A DNA stretch of 64,000 nucleotides. Origin: Pseudomonadota bacterium (lineage in GTDB: Bacteria; Pseudomonadota; Gammaproteobacteria; Burkholderiales; Burkholderiaceae_C). Under the pieces are notes generated by a model, which worked only from the letters and a program-made list of their open reading frames with translations, was not told the origin of the DNA and did not search any database. Below, in pieces: positions 37,423-46,476 of this stretch (position 1 is its first letter; each line of letters starts with the position of its first letter). The stretch covers positions 1-64,000 of the forward strand of contig JAVHYA010000007.1 of NCBI GenBank assembly GCA_031119395.1, given 5' to 3'. Position numbers and translations under genes: made by a program.

Positions 37423-38412
37423 ATGGACTTCAAGGACTACTACAACGCCCTGGGCGTGGAGCGCACGGCCTCCGAGGACGAGATCCGCAAGGCCTACCGC
37501 AAGCTCGCCCGCAAGTACCACCCCGACGTCAGCAAGGAAGCCGACGCCGAGACGCGCATGCGCGACGTCAACGAGGCCTGGGACGTGCTGGGCAACAAGG
37601 AAAAGCGTGCCGCCTACGACGCGCTGGCCGAGCGGGTGCGCAGCGGGCGTGGCGCCGGGCCCGACTTCGGCGGGGCCGGCGGCGGCTTCCAGCCACCGCC
37701 GGGATGGGACGAAGGCTTCGAGTTCCACCGCGGTGCCGGCCATGCCGGTCCGGCCGACCACGCGGACTTCAGCGACTTCTTCTCGTCGGTGTTCGGCGCG
37801 GCCGAGCGGCGCAATGCGACGCGCCGCCAATACCGCGCCAAGGGCGAGGACCACCACGCCGCGATCGAGGTGCCGCTGGAGTTCGCGCTCCAGGGCGGCG
37901 AGCGCGAGATCACGCTGCGCGCCATGGAGGTGAACGACCAGGGCGAGCCCGAGTTCGTCACCCGCACGCTGCGCGTGAACATCCCGCGCGCCGTGCGGCC
38001 GGGCCAGTACATCCGCATCGCCGGCCAGGGCCTGCCCGGCCACGGCGGCGAACCGGCCGGCGACCTGTACCTGGAGGTGCGCATTGCGCCGCATCCGCTG
38101 TACCGCGTGGAGGGGCAGGACCTGTCGATGGATCTGCCGGTCACGCCCTCGGAGGCCGCGCTGGGCGCCGAGGTCGAGGTGCCCCTGCCGGGCGGCGGCA
38201 CCGGCGCCGTGCGCGTGCCGCCCAACGCGCGCGCCGGCCTCAAGCTGCGCCTGAAGGGCCGGGGCCTCGGCGGTGACCTGTACCTGGTGCTGGCGATCGC
38301 GCTGCCGCCCGCCGACGGCGACGCCGCGCGCGCCGCGTATGAACAACTGGCCAAGGCGACCGCCGGCTTCGACCCGCGCCGCCAGCTCGCCGCCGCTGGA
38401 GCTTCCGCATGA
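37423..38412 (+). CDS. cbpA: DnaJ-class chaperone CbpA (curved-DNA-binding protein)
   Basis: The product has 329 residues. It has an N-terminal J domain with the HPD motif at H33-P34-D35 (KYHPDVSKE), then a Gly/Phe-rich linker and two C-terminal beta domains. The zinc-finger region of DnaJ is absent, which identifies CbpA. It acts as a co-chaperone of DnaK and can bind curved DNA. The downstream gene, overlapping by ATGA, encodes its inhibitor-type partner CbpM. Length and order match the pair known in gamma- and beta-proteobacteria. Confidence 0.93.
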   Translation: MDFKDYYNALGVERTASEDEIRKAYRKLARKYHPDVSKEADAETRMRDVNEAWDVLGNKEKRAAYDALAERVRSGRGAGPDFGGAGGGFQPPPGWDEGFEFHRGAGHAGPADHADFSDFFSSVFGAAERRNATRRQYRAKGEDHHAAIEVPLEFALQGGEREITLRAMEVNDQGEPEFVTRTLRVNIPRAVRPGQYIRIAGQGLPGHGGEPAGDLYLEVRIAPHPLYRVEGQDLSMDLPVTPSEAALGAEVEVPLPGGGTGAVRVPPNARAGLKLRLKGRGLGGDLYLVLAIALPPADGDAARAAYEQLAKATAGFDPRRQLAAAGASA

Positions 38413-38717
38413 GCACGCGAACCACCACCGTCACCATCACCCACTGCACGACCGTCGGCCCGGCCGATCCGCTGGCCGCCCTGCAGCTCGCGCACGCCTG
38501 CGGCGCCCCGATCGAGTGGGTGGCCGAGCTGGCCGAGGCCGGTATCCTCCACCCGCAGGCCTCGCGGCTCGAAGACTGGCGCTTCGACGGCAGCGACCTG
38601 CGCCGCGCCCTGGACGCGCGCCGGCTGCAGCGCGATTTCGATGTCGGGCTCGACGCCGCGGCGCTGATCCTCGACCTGCAGCAGGAAGTCCGGCGTCTCA
38701 AGGCCCTGCTGGGCTGA
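38409..38717 (+). CDS. cbpM: Chaperone modulator CbpM
   Basis: The product has 102 residues, the expected size for CbpM, which binds the J domain of CbpA and blocks its work with DnaK. The MerR-like helix-turn-helix part reads EWVAELAEAGILHPQ and is followed by a helical tail RRALDARRLQRDFDVGLDAAALILDLQQEV. It overlaps the cbpA stop by ATGA, so the two are translationally coupled. Confidence 0.9.
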   Translation: MSTRTTTVTITHCTTVGPADPLAALQLAHACGAPIEWVAELAEAGILHPQASRLEDWRFDGSDLRRALDARRLQRDFDVGLDAAALILDLQQEVRRLKALLG

Positions 38718-38768
38718 GGCGCCGGCCCGACCCGGGCGCCGGGGCGCGGCTGTCGACGCCGAAGGCGG

Positions 38769-38990
38769 TCAGCGCACCGCGGCCTGCACCGCGGAAGGCC
38801 GGGGCGGCGCCATCAGCGCGCCCCCCGGAGGCGCCATCAGGGCCTGGATCTCCCGGGCCAGCCGGGCCGCATCGGCCCGGGCTCCCGGTTCGCCCTGCTG
38901 GAGGGCGGTGAGTTTTCGGGCGTAAGCGTCGGTGAGTAGGGCCCACTGCGCGAATTGCGGGCCGATGCCCTGCGCGGTCGTCTCTTCCAT
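38769..38990 (-). CDS. Small hypothetical protein, 73 aa
   Basis: I recognise no family. From the ATG at 38990, with GAGGGG upstream, the product has 73 residues: an acidic start METTAQG-like segment, a helix (PQFAQWALLTDAYARKLTALQ), a short charged helix and a Pro/Ala-rich tail. There is no membrane helix or signal peptide. It lies on the opposite strand to cbpM. Longer in-frame starts reach 39092 but have no better ribosome site. Probably real on codon use and ribosome site, with modest confidence. Confidence 0.45.
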   Translation of the reverse strand: MEETTAQGIGPQFAQWALLTDAYARKLTALQQGEPGARADAARLAREIQALMAPPGGALMAPPRPSAVQAAVR

Positions 38991-39247
38991 GGCTTGTCCC
39001 CTCGGTGGCCGCTCGCGGTCGGCATGTCGCGCCGCCGCTGGTCGGCAGGCGCAGGCTCCCTGCGAACCAAAGTCTCCCCCTCGGCGGCCCACCCTGCGCG
39101 CAGCAGGGTCGGAGGCGGGGGCCGGCTTTTTGCACTATTTCACATTCCTGACGATGGCGTCAGGGAGAGAAAACGCGAATACAGCGGCCGGCAGGACGGC
39201 ACTGCCCGCCAGGAATGGCGGCCCGGCCAGCTGCTTCCCGACCGGCC

Positions 39248-40222
39248 TCAGTCTTCGCGCATCCCGGTGGCCTTCACCACCGCGCCCAGGCGCGATCGCT
39301 CCTCGTCCACGAACTTGGCGAAGGAGGCGCGCGTGCCGCCGACGGGCTCGATCCCCACGGCCTTGAGCCGCTCGATCGTCGCCGGGTCCTTCATGGCCTT
39401 GTCCACGGCCGCGGCCATCTTGTCGAGGATGGCCGGCGGCGTGCCGGCGGGGGCATGCACCCCCGCCCAGTGGGCGATGCGGATGTCGTCGAAGCCCTGC
39501 TCCACCGCGGTGGACAGCTGCGGGTAGGCCGAGATGCGCTGCGTCCAGGTCGTGGCCAGGGCCTTGAGCTTGCCGCTCTTGATGTACGGCAGCACCACGA
39601 TGCTCGCTTCCGAGGTCGCATCGACCTGGCTGCCGAGCACCGCCGTGATCGATTCGGAGCCGCTCTTGTATGGCACCACGTCCAGCTTGGCGCCGTGGTT
39701 CTTCTCGAGCAGGCCCTCGACGAAATGCGGCGTGCTGCCCGTGCCGGCCGTCGCGAAATGCAGGCCCTTGCCCTGCTTGGAGGCGGCGACGAACTCCTTG
39801 AGGTCCTTGTAGGGCGCATTGGCCGGCGCCACGACCACCGAGGGCGCCAGGCCGATCATGGCCACGGGCACGAGATCGCTGTCCTTGTAGGGCACCTGCT
39901 TGCGGATCATGCTGTTCGACACCACCCCGGCCGCGCTGACCAGGAAGGTGTAGCCGTCGGGCGCGCTCTTGGCCACCACGTCGGTGCCGAGCATCGCGCC
40001 GGCGCCCGGCTTGTTGTCGACCACCACCGGCTGGCCCAGCGCCTTGCCGGCGCCTTCGGCGGCGGCCCGCGCCATGAGGTCGTTGGCCCCGCCTGCCGAG
40101 AAAGGCACGACGAAGCGGATGGGCTTGGTGGGCCAGTTGGGCTGCGCCTGCGCACCGACGGTGCCGAGCGTGCCCGCCAGCCCCAGCAGCAACGTGGGCG
40201 CAGCGAATCGGATGAAGGTCAT
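39248..40222 (-). CDS. Bug family tripartite tricarboxylate transporter receptor
   Basis: This periplasmic solute receptor has 324 residues. The signal peptide is RFAAPTLLLGLAGTLGTVGAQA. The ligand loop is KPIRFVVPFSAGGANDLMAR, followed by APDGYTFLVSAAG. It is only distantly like the other three Bug proteins in the window; FSAGGAND in place of APGGG-D indicates a different ligand subset. It is a single gene with no transporter or enzyme gene next to it. The upstream region 40223-40501 has no clear operator apart from an inverted GAAGCGC/GCGCTTC pair. Confidence 0.92.
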   Translation of the reverse strand: MTFIRFAAPTLLLGLAGTLGTVGAQAQPNWPTKPIRFVVPFSAGGANDLMARAAAEGAGKALGQPVVVDNKPGAGAMLGTDVVAKSAPDGYTFLVSAAGVVSNSMIRKQVPYKDSDLVPVAMIGLAPSVVVAPANAPYKDLKEFVAASKQGKGLHFATAGTGSTPHFVEGLLEKNHGAKLDVVPYKSGSESITAVLGSQVDATSEASIVVLPYIKSGKLKALATTWTQRISAYPQLSTAVEQGFDDIRIAHWAGVHAPAGTPPAILDKMAAAVDKAMKDPATIERLKAVGIEPVGGTRASFAKFVDEERSRLGAVVKATGMRED

Positions 40223-40501
40223 GGAAGGTCTCCTGTGTGTTGGATGAGGTGTTCAGGGACCGGCGCTGCCGGCGGGACCATGATGCCACCGAGCCGCGCC
40301 GATGCCGACGCCGCGCCAACTTCCTCACGAAAGCCCGGCTCGAGTGGCCGCCGGCACGCACGCGCCGAATGAAGCGCGCACTTGTGCCTGTGCCTTGCGC
40401 TTCGCGCCTCCTACAGTCCCGGGCCAGTCGCATGAACGGACGGCTGCGGGCCTGCGCCGCCGTCCACGTGCGATCCCACCCCGTTCACCACGAGCCATCC
40501 C

Positions 40502-40987
40502 ATGTCCACACCCCGTCGCCGCCCCTTCGCTTTGCCGATCGTCCTGTGCAGCACCCTGTGGGCGCTGCACGCCACCGCACTGGCCGCCGACCCATCCGCA
40601 GACACCCATGCCGGCCTGATCAAGACGGTGCGTGGCGAGGTCCAGCTGCAGGATGCACAAGGCGCCAGCCTGCCTGCACGCGTGGGCGACGCGGTGAATG
40701 CCCAGCAGCGCATCGTGACCGGTGCCCAGTCGGGCGCCAGCGTGGTGCTGCGCGACGGCACCACCTTCGTGATCGGCCCGCTGTCGAGCTTCGATCTGCA
40801 GACCTTCCGCTACGACTCGCGCACGCACGATGGCAGCGTGATCGGCAAGCTCGTGCGCGGCACCCTGCGCATGGTGACCGGGCTGATCGGCAAGGCCACG
40901 CCCGAGGCCATCCGCATCGACACGCCCACCGCCACCATCGGCATCCGCGGCACGGACTTCATCGTCGACGCCGGCGAGACGCTCTGA
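40502..40987 (+). CDS. Exported FecR-domain protein
   Basis: The product has 161 residues with a signal peptide (PIVLCSTLWALHATALAA). The FecR-like domain reads GLIKTVRGEVQLQDAQGASLPARVGDAV, then GASVVLRDGTTFVIGPLSSFDLQTFRYD, and ends RIDTPTATIGIRGTDFIVDAG. Unlike the anti-sigma FecR, it has no cytoplasmic domain, membrane span or partner sigma gene. Stand-alone periplasmic FecR proteins are common in beta-proteobacteria and of uncertain role. It is followed by a bidirectional terminator. Confidence 0.85.
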   Translation: MSTPRRRPFALPIVLCSTLWALHATALAADPSADTHAGLIKTVRGEVQLQDAQGASLPARVGDAVNAQQRIVTGAQSGASVVLRDGTTFVIGPLSSFDLQTFRYDSRTHDGSVIGKLVRGTLRMVTGLIGKATPEAIRIDTPTATIGIRGTDFIVDAGETL

Positions 40988-41011
40988 CCGCCCGGACCAC
41001 CCGCAAGAAAA

Positions 41012-41035
41012 AAAACGCGCCCTCGGGCGCGTTTT
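41012..41035. terminator. Bidirectional Rho-independent terminator
   Basis: A perfect 11-bp stem AAAACGCGCCC (41012-41022) / GGGCGCGTTTT (41025-41035), flanked by A and T runs. It separates the FecR gene from the leftward metQ-like gene and can work in both directions. Confidence 0.92.
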
Positions 41036-41057
41036 CATTGGCGAGGCCGCAGGGCGT

Positions 41058-41870
41058 TCACTGCAGGAAGCTCGGCTTCGCGTAGCCCTGGAACTTGGCG
41101 TTGACCACGGCCTTGAAATCGTTCGAGCGGTACGCCTCGACCAGGTCCTTCGCCCAGGGCGCGTCCTTGTCGGCGCGCTTGACGGCCACGACATTGAGGT
41201 AGTGGTCGGGCGTCTTCTCCAGCGCCACCGCCTCGGTCAGCTTCAGGCCCGAGGAGATCGCGAAGTTGCCGTTGATGATGGCGTACTCCGTGTCGCCCAG
41301 CGAGCGCGGCAGTTGCGCCGCCTCGAGCGGGATGAACTTCAGCTTGCGCGGGTTGTCGGCCAGGTCCTTCTCGGTGGCGCGCAGCGGGTCGATGCCGGGC
41401 TTGAGCGTGACCAGCTTGTTCTGCTCCAGCAGCACCAGGGCGCGCGCCAGGTTGCTCGGGTCGTTGGGCAGCGTGACGCGGTCGCCCTCCTTCGCCTCGG
41501 CGAGCGACTTGCGGGTCTTCGAGTAGGCGCCCAGGGGCGCGATCGGGCCCTGGACCAGTTCGACGATGTCGAGCTTCTGGTCGGCCGCGAACTTCTTCAG
41601 GTACACGAGGTGCTGGAAGAAGTTCGCGTCGAGCGAACCCTGCGCCAGCGCCAGGTTGGGCTGCACGTAGTCGTTGAACTCGACCAGCTTGACCTTGTAG
41701 CCCTTCTTCTCGAGCAGCGGCACGATGCCGAACTTGAGCTGGTCATAGTTGGAACCGGCGGTGGCACCGATCACGAGGTCCTTCTTGGCGGCCTGTGCCT
41801 GGGCCTGCAGGGGCAGCACGGCGGCGACGGCCAGGGTCAGCGTGAGGGCGAGAGCGGAACGGCGAAACAT
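41058..41870 (-). CDS. metQ: MetQ/NlpA family substrate-binding protein
   Basis: This is the periplasmic receptor of a methionine-type ABC importer, 270 residues from the ATG at 41870. The signal peptide is RRSALALTLTLAVAAVLPLQAQA, without a clear lipobox. Family features are VIGATAGSNYDQLKFGIVPLLEKKGYKVKLVEFNDYVQPN, LDANFFQHLVYLK, LPNDPSNLARALVLLE and YAIINGNFAISSGL. It lies 44 bases after metI on the same strand. The ligand could be methionine or another sulfur compound. Confidence 0.9.
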   Translation of the reverse strand: MFRRSALALTLTLAVAAVLPLQAQAQAAKKDLVIGATAGSNYDQLKFGIVPLLEKKGYKVKLVEFNDYVQPNLALAQGSLDANFFQHLVYLKKFAADQKLDIVELVQGPIAPLGAYSKTRKSLAEAKEGDRVTLPNDPSNLARALVLLEQNKLVTLKPGIDPLRATEKDLADNPRKLKFIPLEAAQLPRSLGDTEYAIINGNFAISSGLKLTEAVALEKTPDHYLNVVAVKRADKDAPWAKDLVEAYRSNDFKAVVNAKFQGYAKPSFLQ

Positions 41871-41914
41871 GGGAAATTTCCTGAGGAACGAGATGGAAAG
41901 GAGACGAAGCGGGA

Positions 41915-42577
41915 TCAACGTTTATCGAGGCGACGCGCGAGGTGGTTGCCCACGAACTGGATGATCTGCACCAGCACCACGAGCAGCGCCACGGTGAGCA
42001 CCATCACGTCGGTCTGGAAGCGGTAGTAGCCGTAGCGGATGGCCAGGTCGCCGATGCCGCCGCCACCCACCACGCCGGCGATGGCCGAGTAGGACAGGAA
42101 GCTCACCGCCAGCACCGTCAACGCCAGGATCAGGCCCGAGCGAGCCTCGCGCACCAGCACGCGCCAGACGATCTGCAGTTCCGACGCGCCCATCGCATGG
42201 GCGGCCTCGATCACGCCGCGCGGCACCTCGCGCAGGCACTGGTCGACCAGCCGCGCGAAATACGGAATCGCCGCGAAGGACAGCGGCACCGCGGCCGCCA
42301 GGGGCCCGATCGAGGTGCCCGCGATGACGCGCGTGAACGGCACCAGCGCGACCAGCAGGATGATGAAGGGGAAGGACCGGACGGTGTTCACGAGCCAGTT
42401 CAGCGTGACGAAGGCCGGCTTGTTCTCCAGCGACTGGCCCGGCCCGAGCAGGAAGAGCAGCACACCCAGGGGCCCGCCGATGACGATCGCGGCCGACAGG
42501 CCGATGCCCAGCATCAGGAAGGTCTGGCCCGTGGCGGTCCAGAGCTCGGGGAGGATGGCCAGGATGTTCTCAGACAT
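41915..42577 (-). CDS. metI: MetI-type ABC transporter permease
   Basis: This inner-membrane permease has 220 residues with about five membrane helices. The coupling loop EAAHAMGASELQIVWRVLVREARSG contains the EAA motif that contacts the ATPase, and the SFLSYSAIAGVVGGGGIGDLAIRYGY stretch is typical of MetI. The start at 42577 overlaps the metN stop (42570) by 8 bases. It acts with the MetN-like ATPase and one or both MetQ-like receptors of this locus. Confidence 0.92.
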   Translation of the reverse strand: MSENILAILPELWTATGQTFLMLGIGLSAAIVIGGPLGVLLFLLGPGQSLENKPAFVTLNWLVNTVRSFPFIILLVALVPFTRVIAGTSIGPLAAAVPLSFAAIPYFARLVDQCLREVPRGVIEAAHAMGASELQIVWRVLVREARSGLILALTVLAVSFLSYSAIAGVVGGGGIGDLAIRYGYYRFQTDVMVLTVALLVVLVQIIQFVGNHLARRLDKR

Positions 42578-43463
42578 AGGCCAGCCCTCCGGCGCCCAGC
42601 GGGAGGGTGGCCCCGGCGCCCTGTGCAGCGCGTGCGGCAGCGGCCGGCGGCGCGGCATCGAGCAGCGCCTCACGCTCGCGGCGGCGCAGCAGGGCATCGA
42701 GTTCGCGGCCGAGCACGGAGGCACGCTCCGCGTCCTGCGTGCCGACGGCGAACTGCTCGACCAGCTGGCCCTGCTCCAGCACCGCGACGTGGCGGCACAG
42801 CAGCTCGACGACCGGCAGCTCGTGCGTGACGATCACGATGGTCACGCCGATCTTGCGGTTGATGTCGCGCAGCGTCTCCAGCAGCGAGCGCGTCGTCTCG
42901 GCATCGAGGGCGGAGGTGGGCTCGTCGCACAGCAGCACCTGCGGCCGCGGCGCCAGCGCACGGGCGATGGCCACGCGCTGCTTCTGTCCACCGGACAGCT
43001 GCGCCGGGTAGCTGTCGATCTTGTCGACCAGCCCCACCAGCGCCAGGCATTCGCGCACGCGCGCATCGATGTCGGCGCGGCTGTGGCGGCCGTGGATGCG
43101 CAGCGGGAAGGCCACGTTGTCGAACACGCTGGCGTTCTGCAGCAGGTTGAACTGCTGGAAGATCATGCCGATGTCCTGCCGCGTCTCGCGCAGCTCGCGA
43201 CGCGACAGCGTGGTGAGGTCGCGCCCGCCGACGGACACGCGGCCCGCATCGGGCCGCTCCAGCAGGTTGATGAGGCGCAGCAGCGTCGACTTGCCGGCAC
43301 CGCTCTTGCCGATGAGGCCGAACACGTCGCCTTGCGCGATGTCCAGCGACACCGAACGCACGGCGTCGAAGCGTTGCCCGTCGGGCAGGCGGAAGGACTT
43401 GCTGACCGCGTCGAGCCGGATCACCGGCGGGGCGGCTGCAGTCCCTGCAGTCTGTGTAGTCAT
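42570..43463 (-). CDS. metN: MetN-like ABC transporter ATPase lacking the NIL domain
   Basis: The ATPase subunit has 297 residues. It has Walker A GLIGKSGAGKST, Q-loop MIFQQFNLL, signature LSGGQKQR and Walker B VLLCDEPTSALD. Normal MetN proteins are about 340 residues and end in a C-terminal NIL (ACT-like) domain that senses methionine; here the last 60 residues are an Ala/Gly-rich tail with no such fold visible. Transport is therefore probably not subject to methionine trans-inhibition, or the substrate differs. Confidence 0.9.
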   Translation of the reverse strand: MTTQTAGTAAAPPVIRLDAVSKSFRLPDGQRFDAVRSVSLDIAQGDVFGLIGKSGAGKSTLLRLINLLERPDAGRVSVGGRDLTTLSRRELRETRQDIGMIFQQFNLLQNASVFDNVAFPLRIHGRHSRADIDARVRECLALVGLVDKIDSYPAQLSGGQKQRVAIARALAPRPQVLLCDEPTSALDAETTRSLLETLRDINRKIGVTIVIVTHELPVVELLCRHVAVLEQGQLVEQFAVGTQDAERASVLGRELDALLRRREREALLDAAPPAAAARAAQGAGATLPLGAGGLAYV

Positions 43464-43577
43464 TGGAAAGCGGGAGGAATCGGGCGGCGCTGCGTCGATG
43501 TGCTCGTGAGCCGGCGCGCCGCAAGGGGGCGGAGTATCGATTCGGCGCGTCCGAAAGCCAACGAACCATTCGTTGTC

Positions 43578-43603
43578 TGCTTATTCCGCATAAGCAAATG
43601 CGG
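43578..43603. promoter_or_regulatory. Nested inverted repeats upstream of the two metQ-type operons
   Basis: TGCTTAT-TCCGC-ATAAGCA (43578-43596) is a perfect 7-bp inverted repeat overlapping CCGCAT-AAGCAA-ATGCGG (43586-43603), a perfect 6-bp repeat. Together they form an AT-rich block in the 252-base divergent spacer. CysB/Cbl-type sulfur regulators bind ATAAG-rich sites, so sulfur control is possible; this is inference. Confidence 0.5.
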
Positions 43604-43715
43604 CGATTCGTTGCGCATGTCGATCCGACGATTGCTTCGTTGGCGCCCGCACGGGGCGCTGGCACAGTCGCGCTCCCTGTTTTTCTTTTCTCGTGCCAAG
43701 CACCGCGTTCCTGCC

Positions 43716-44534
43716 ATGTTGCTCTCTTCGCCGATTCGACGCCGCGCCGTCGCCCCCCTCCTGGCCGCCCTGTTCGCCCTGGGCAGCGCCACCGGCCACG
43801 CCCAGGACAAGCCCTCCATCAAGGTCGGCATCTCCGTCGGCAACGCCGAGAAGATCTTCGAGGTGGTGAAGAAGGTGGCGGCGCGCGACGGCCTCGACGT
43901 GCAGGTCATCGTCTTCAACGACTACCAGCTGCCCAACGCCGCGCTGGCCGCCGGCGACCTGGATGCCAACGCCTTCCAGCACAAGCCTTTCCTGGACAAC
44001 CAGATCAAGGCGCGCGGCTTCGACATCGTGCCCGTCGGACTGACGATCACCGCGCCGCTGGGCTTCTATTCGCGCAAGGTCAAGACCGTCGGCGAACTCC
44101 CGGACGGCGCCTCGGTCGGCATCCAGAACGACCCGTCGAACGGCAACCGCGCGCTGCTGCTGCTGCAGTCGGCCGGCCTGATCACGCTCAAGCCCGAGGC
44201 CGTGCAGAACAACACCGCCACCCCGCTGGACGTGGTGAGCAACCCGAAGAAACTCAAGCTGGTCCCGCTCGATGCCGCCCAGCTGCCGCGCTCGCTGGAC
44301 GACCTGACGATCGCCTCCATCAACAACGACTACGCCGAGAAGGCGGGCCTGTCCTTCTCGAAGGACAGCGTCATCAAGGAGTCGCCCCAGGGCCCGTATG
44401 CCAACCTGATCGCCGTGCGGCGCGCCGACAAGGACAAGCCCTGGGCGAAGAAGCTGGTCGCCGCCTACCAGTCGCCCGAGGTGAAGCAGTACATCGAGCG
44501 GCAGTTCAACGGTTCGCTGATCCCGGCGTTCTGA
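43716..44534 (+). CDS. Second MetQ/NlpA family substrate-binding protein
   Basis: The product has 272 residues from the ATG at 43716. The signal peptide is RRRAVAPLLAALFALGSATGHAQ. It has the MetQ pattern VGISVGNAEKIFEVVKKVAARDGLDVQVIVFNDYQLPN, LDANAFQHKPFLDNQIKARG, IQNDPSNGNRALLLLQ. It resembles its neighbour only moderately, so it probably has a different ligand. It is divergent from metN across 252 bases, so it could supply the same permease, giving one importer two receptors. Confidence 0.9.
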   Translation: MLLSSPIRRRAVAPLLAALFALGSATGHAQDKPSIKVGISVGNAEKIFEVVKKVAARDGLDVQVIVFNDYQLPNAALAAGDLDANAFQHKPFLDNQIKARGFDIVPVGLTITAPLGFYSRKVKTVGELPDGASVGIQNDPSNGNRALLLLQSAGLITLKPEAVQNNTATPLDVVSNPKKLKLVPLDAAQLPRSLDDLTIASINNDYAEKAGLSFSKDSVIKESPQGPYANLIAVRRADKDKPWAKKLVAAYQSPEVKQYIERQFNGSLIPAF

Positions 44535-44539
44535 AGACC

Positions 44540-44603
44540 TTCGAGCCGAATCGGCCTGCAGCGCCCGCCCCACGGGCGCGAGCAGCTATCCAATCGATAG
44601 CAT
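44540..44603 (+). repeat. CTATC/GATAG hairpin repeat, copy 7
   Basis: TCGAGCCGAATCGGCCTGCAGCGCCCGCCCCACGGGCGCG, then GCTATC-CAATC-GATAGC (44584-44600). It lies between two convergent genes, 5 bases after the receptor stop. Confidence 0.9.
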
Positions 44604-44615
44604 CCCGCGGCGGGC

Positions 44616-46358
44616 TCACTGCATCTGCGGCAGGTTGCCGATGCGCACCAGCATCTCGGTGAACATCTGCAGGTCGGCGTCGAGGTCGGCGACTTCCTTG
44701 TATTCCTTGGCGTTGTGCGCGGTGTACTTCTTGCCAGGCATCGCCGGGCCGAAGTTGATGGCATTGGGCATCAGCTTGGCCGTGGTGCTGCCGGCCGTGG
44801 GCACCGGCTTCGCCTCCAAGCCGGTGGTGTCGCCGAAGATGTTCAGCAACGTCGACAGCCACGCACCCTGCGGGTCGCGCGCCATCCAGTCGCCCTGGTC
44901 GTGCGCGAGCGCGTACTCGACCTTGTTCGCCGATGCCCAGGCCGCGATCCGCGAAGCCAGGGCGCTCTTCAGTTCCTCGGGTGAGCGCCCCCGCGGCATC
45001 CGCACGTTGGCCGTCACGTCGAGCTGGTTGCCATTGAGGCGCACGAAGGTCGGTGAGATCGTGAGCGGCCCCATGAACCCGTCGGCGTAGGCCACGCCGA
45101 GCGTGCGGCCGAGGTAGTCGGTGCCATACAGCTCGGCGATGTACTTGACGGCCAGTGCATGGTGGTTGCGCACCAGCGGGCCGGGCGCTTCGTGGAGGAA
45201 CATCGCCAGGCGCGGGACCGGGTTCACGCCTTCCTCGGGCCGCGAGCCGTGGGCCGACACTCCGGTCACCCTGACGTCCACGCCATCGACGCCCTGCACC
45301 TCGCGCCGCGCGATGTCGATGGTGAAGCGGCCGCCCTGCGGCTCGAGGCGCTGGATGAAGCCCGCTCTGGCGGCCTCGAGCCGCTTCACCAGTGCCGGCA
45401 CGTCGCCCGCCACCAGGCGCGCGGTGGCGGTCTGGGGGATCGCGTTGACCGATGCCGAGCCGTTCATCTCGACGATCCGTGGATCGACCGCATCGGGCGC
45501 GTTGACCACCGGGAACGACACCTTCAGCGCGCCCGAGCCCTTCTCCGCCACGACGGCCGGGTACTTGCTGTCGAGCACGATGTTGTAGGCCGGCAGCGGG
45601 TTCGTCTCGCGGTAGTACTTCATCGCATCGCCACCCGTCTCCTCGGTGGTCTCGACCATCAGCCGGATGGTGCGCGCGATCGGCAGGCCGCTCTGCTTCA
45701 CGGCCTTCATGGCGTGGAGCACGGCAGCGATCGAGCCCTTGTCGTCGATGGTGCCGCGTCCGTACATCAGGTCGCCGACGCGCGTGAGCTGGAAGGGATC
45801 GAGCCGCGTGCCGTCGTCGAGCACCCATTCGTCGATGTTGGCCGGCACCACGTCGGCATGCGTGAGGATGCCGAACTCCTCGGCGCCCGAGCCGGGCAGC
45901 TTGACCTCGAAGATCCGGTTGTCGACGTTGCGAAAAGCGAGGCCGAACTCGCGCGCCATCGATTCGATCAGCGTGCCCGTCTGGACGATGGCCGGGCTCT
46001 CGTGCGGCGGCACGCGCGGGTTGCGCACCGTCGGCAGCGCGACCATCTTCCCGATGCTGTCGATCACCGCGCCCTGGTGCTGCAGGCGGCTGTACAACCC
46101 GAGCAGGCGCGCGACGTTGACGAGGTCGTCGCCGGCCAGCGGCCGCCCCGCAGCATAGGCGTCGACGGCGCCGCGCAAGGCAGGCTCCTGCTGCGCGGCG
46201 ATGGCCGCGAAGCGCCTGAAGTCCAGCCCGGACGTGCGCAAGCCGGGCTGCACGGCCAGACGGTCGAGGGCCGGCTTCTTGAGCGTGTCGGCCTGGGCGC
46301 TGGGGGTGATGGCGAGCACTGCGGCCGACAGGGCGCAAGCGAGGAATCGTGAGGTCAT
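44616..46358 (-). CDS. Secreted M20 family metallopeptidase (PepV/dipeptidase-like)
   Basis: This zinc exopeptidase has 580 residues with a signal peptide (SRFLACALSAAVLAITPSAQA), so it is periplasmic. The metal ligands appear as ILTHADVVP (His), YGRGTIDDKG (Asp), ETTEETGG (Glu, with the catalytic Glu before it), VLDSKYP (Asp) and TAHNAKEY (His). A dimerisation-type domain lies between residues about 270 and 420. It probably degrades peptides in the periplasm. The start at 46358 is the one followed directly by the signal. A second, unrelated M20 enzyme occurs at 61665-62990. Confidence 0.9.
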   Translation of the reverse strand: MTSRFLACALSAAVLAITPSAQADTLKKPALDRLAVQPGLRTSGLDFRRFAAIAAQQEPALRGAVDAYAAGRPLAGDDLVNVARLLGLYSRLQHQGAVIDSIGKMVALPTVRNPRVPPHESPAIVQTGTLIESMAREFGLAFRNVDNRIFEVKLPGSGAEEFGILTHADVVPANIDEWVLDDGTRLDPFQLTRVGDLMYGRGTIDDKGSIAAVLHAMKAVKQSGLPIARTIRLMVETTEETGGDAMKYYRETNPLPAYNIVLDSKYPAVVAEKGSGALKVSFPVVNAPDAVDPRIVEMNGSASVNAIPQTATARLVAGDVPALVKRLEAARAGFIQRLEPQGGRFTIDIARREVQGVDGVDVRVTGVSAHGSRPEEGVNPVPRLAMFLHEAPGPLVRNHHALAVKYIAELYGTDYLGRTLGVAYADGFMGPLTISPTFVRLNGNQLDVTANVRMPRGRSPEELKSALASRIAAWASANKVEYALAHDQGDWMARDPQGAWLSTLLNIFGDTTGLEAKPVPTAGSTTAKLMPNAINFGPAMPGKKYTAHNAKEYKEVADLDADLQMFTEMLVRIGNLPQMQ

Positions 46359-46476
46359 CGGCGGATTGTGCGCCGCGCCCGGTGGCAGGCACCAGGACGC
46401 GGGCCGCTGCGCCCGCTTAATGAAAAACAAAGCCGGGCGGACCATCATCCGATGCGTCGCGCCTTCCCGAGAACCC

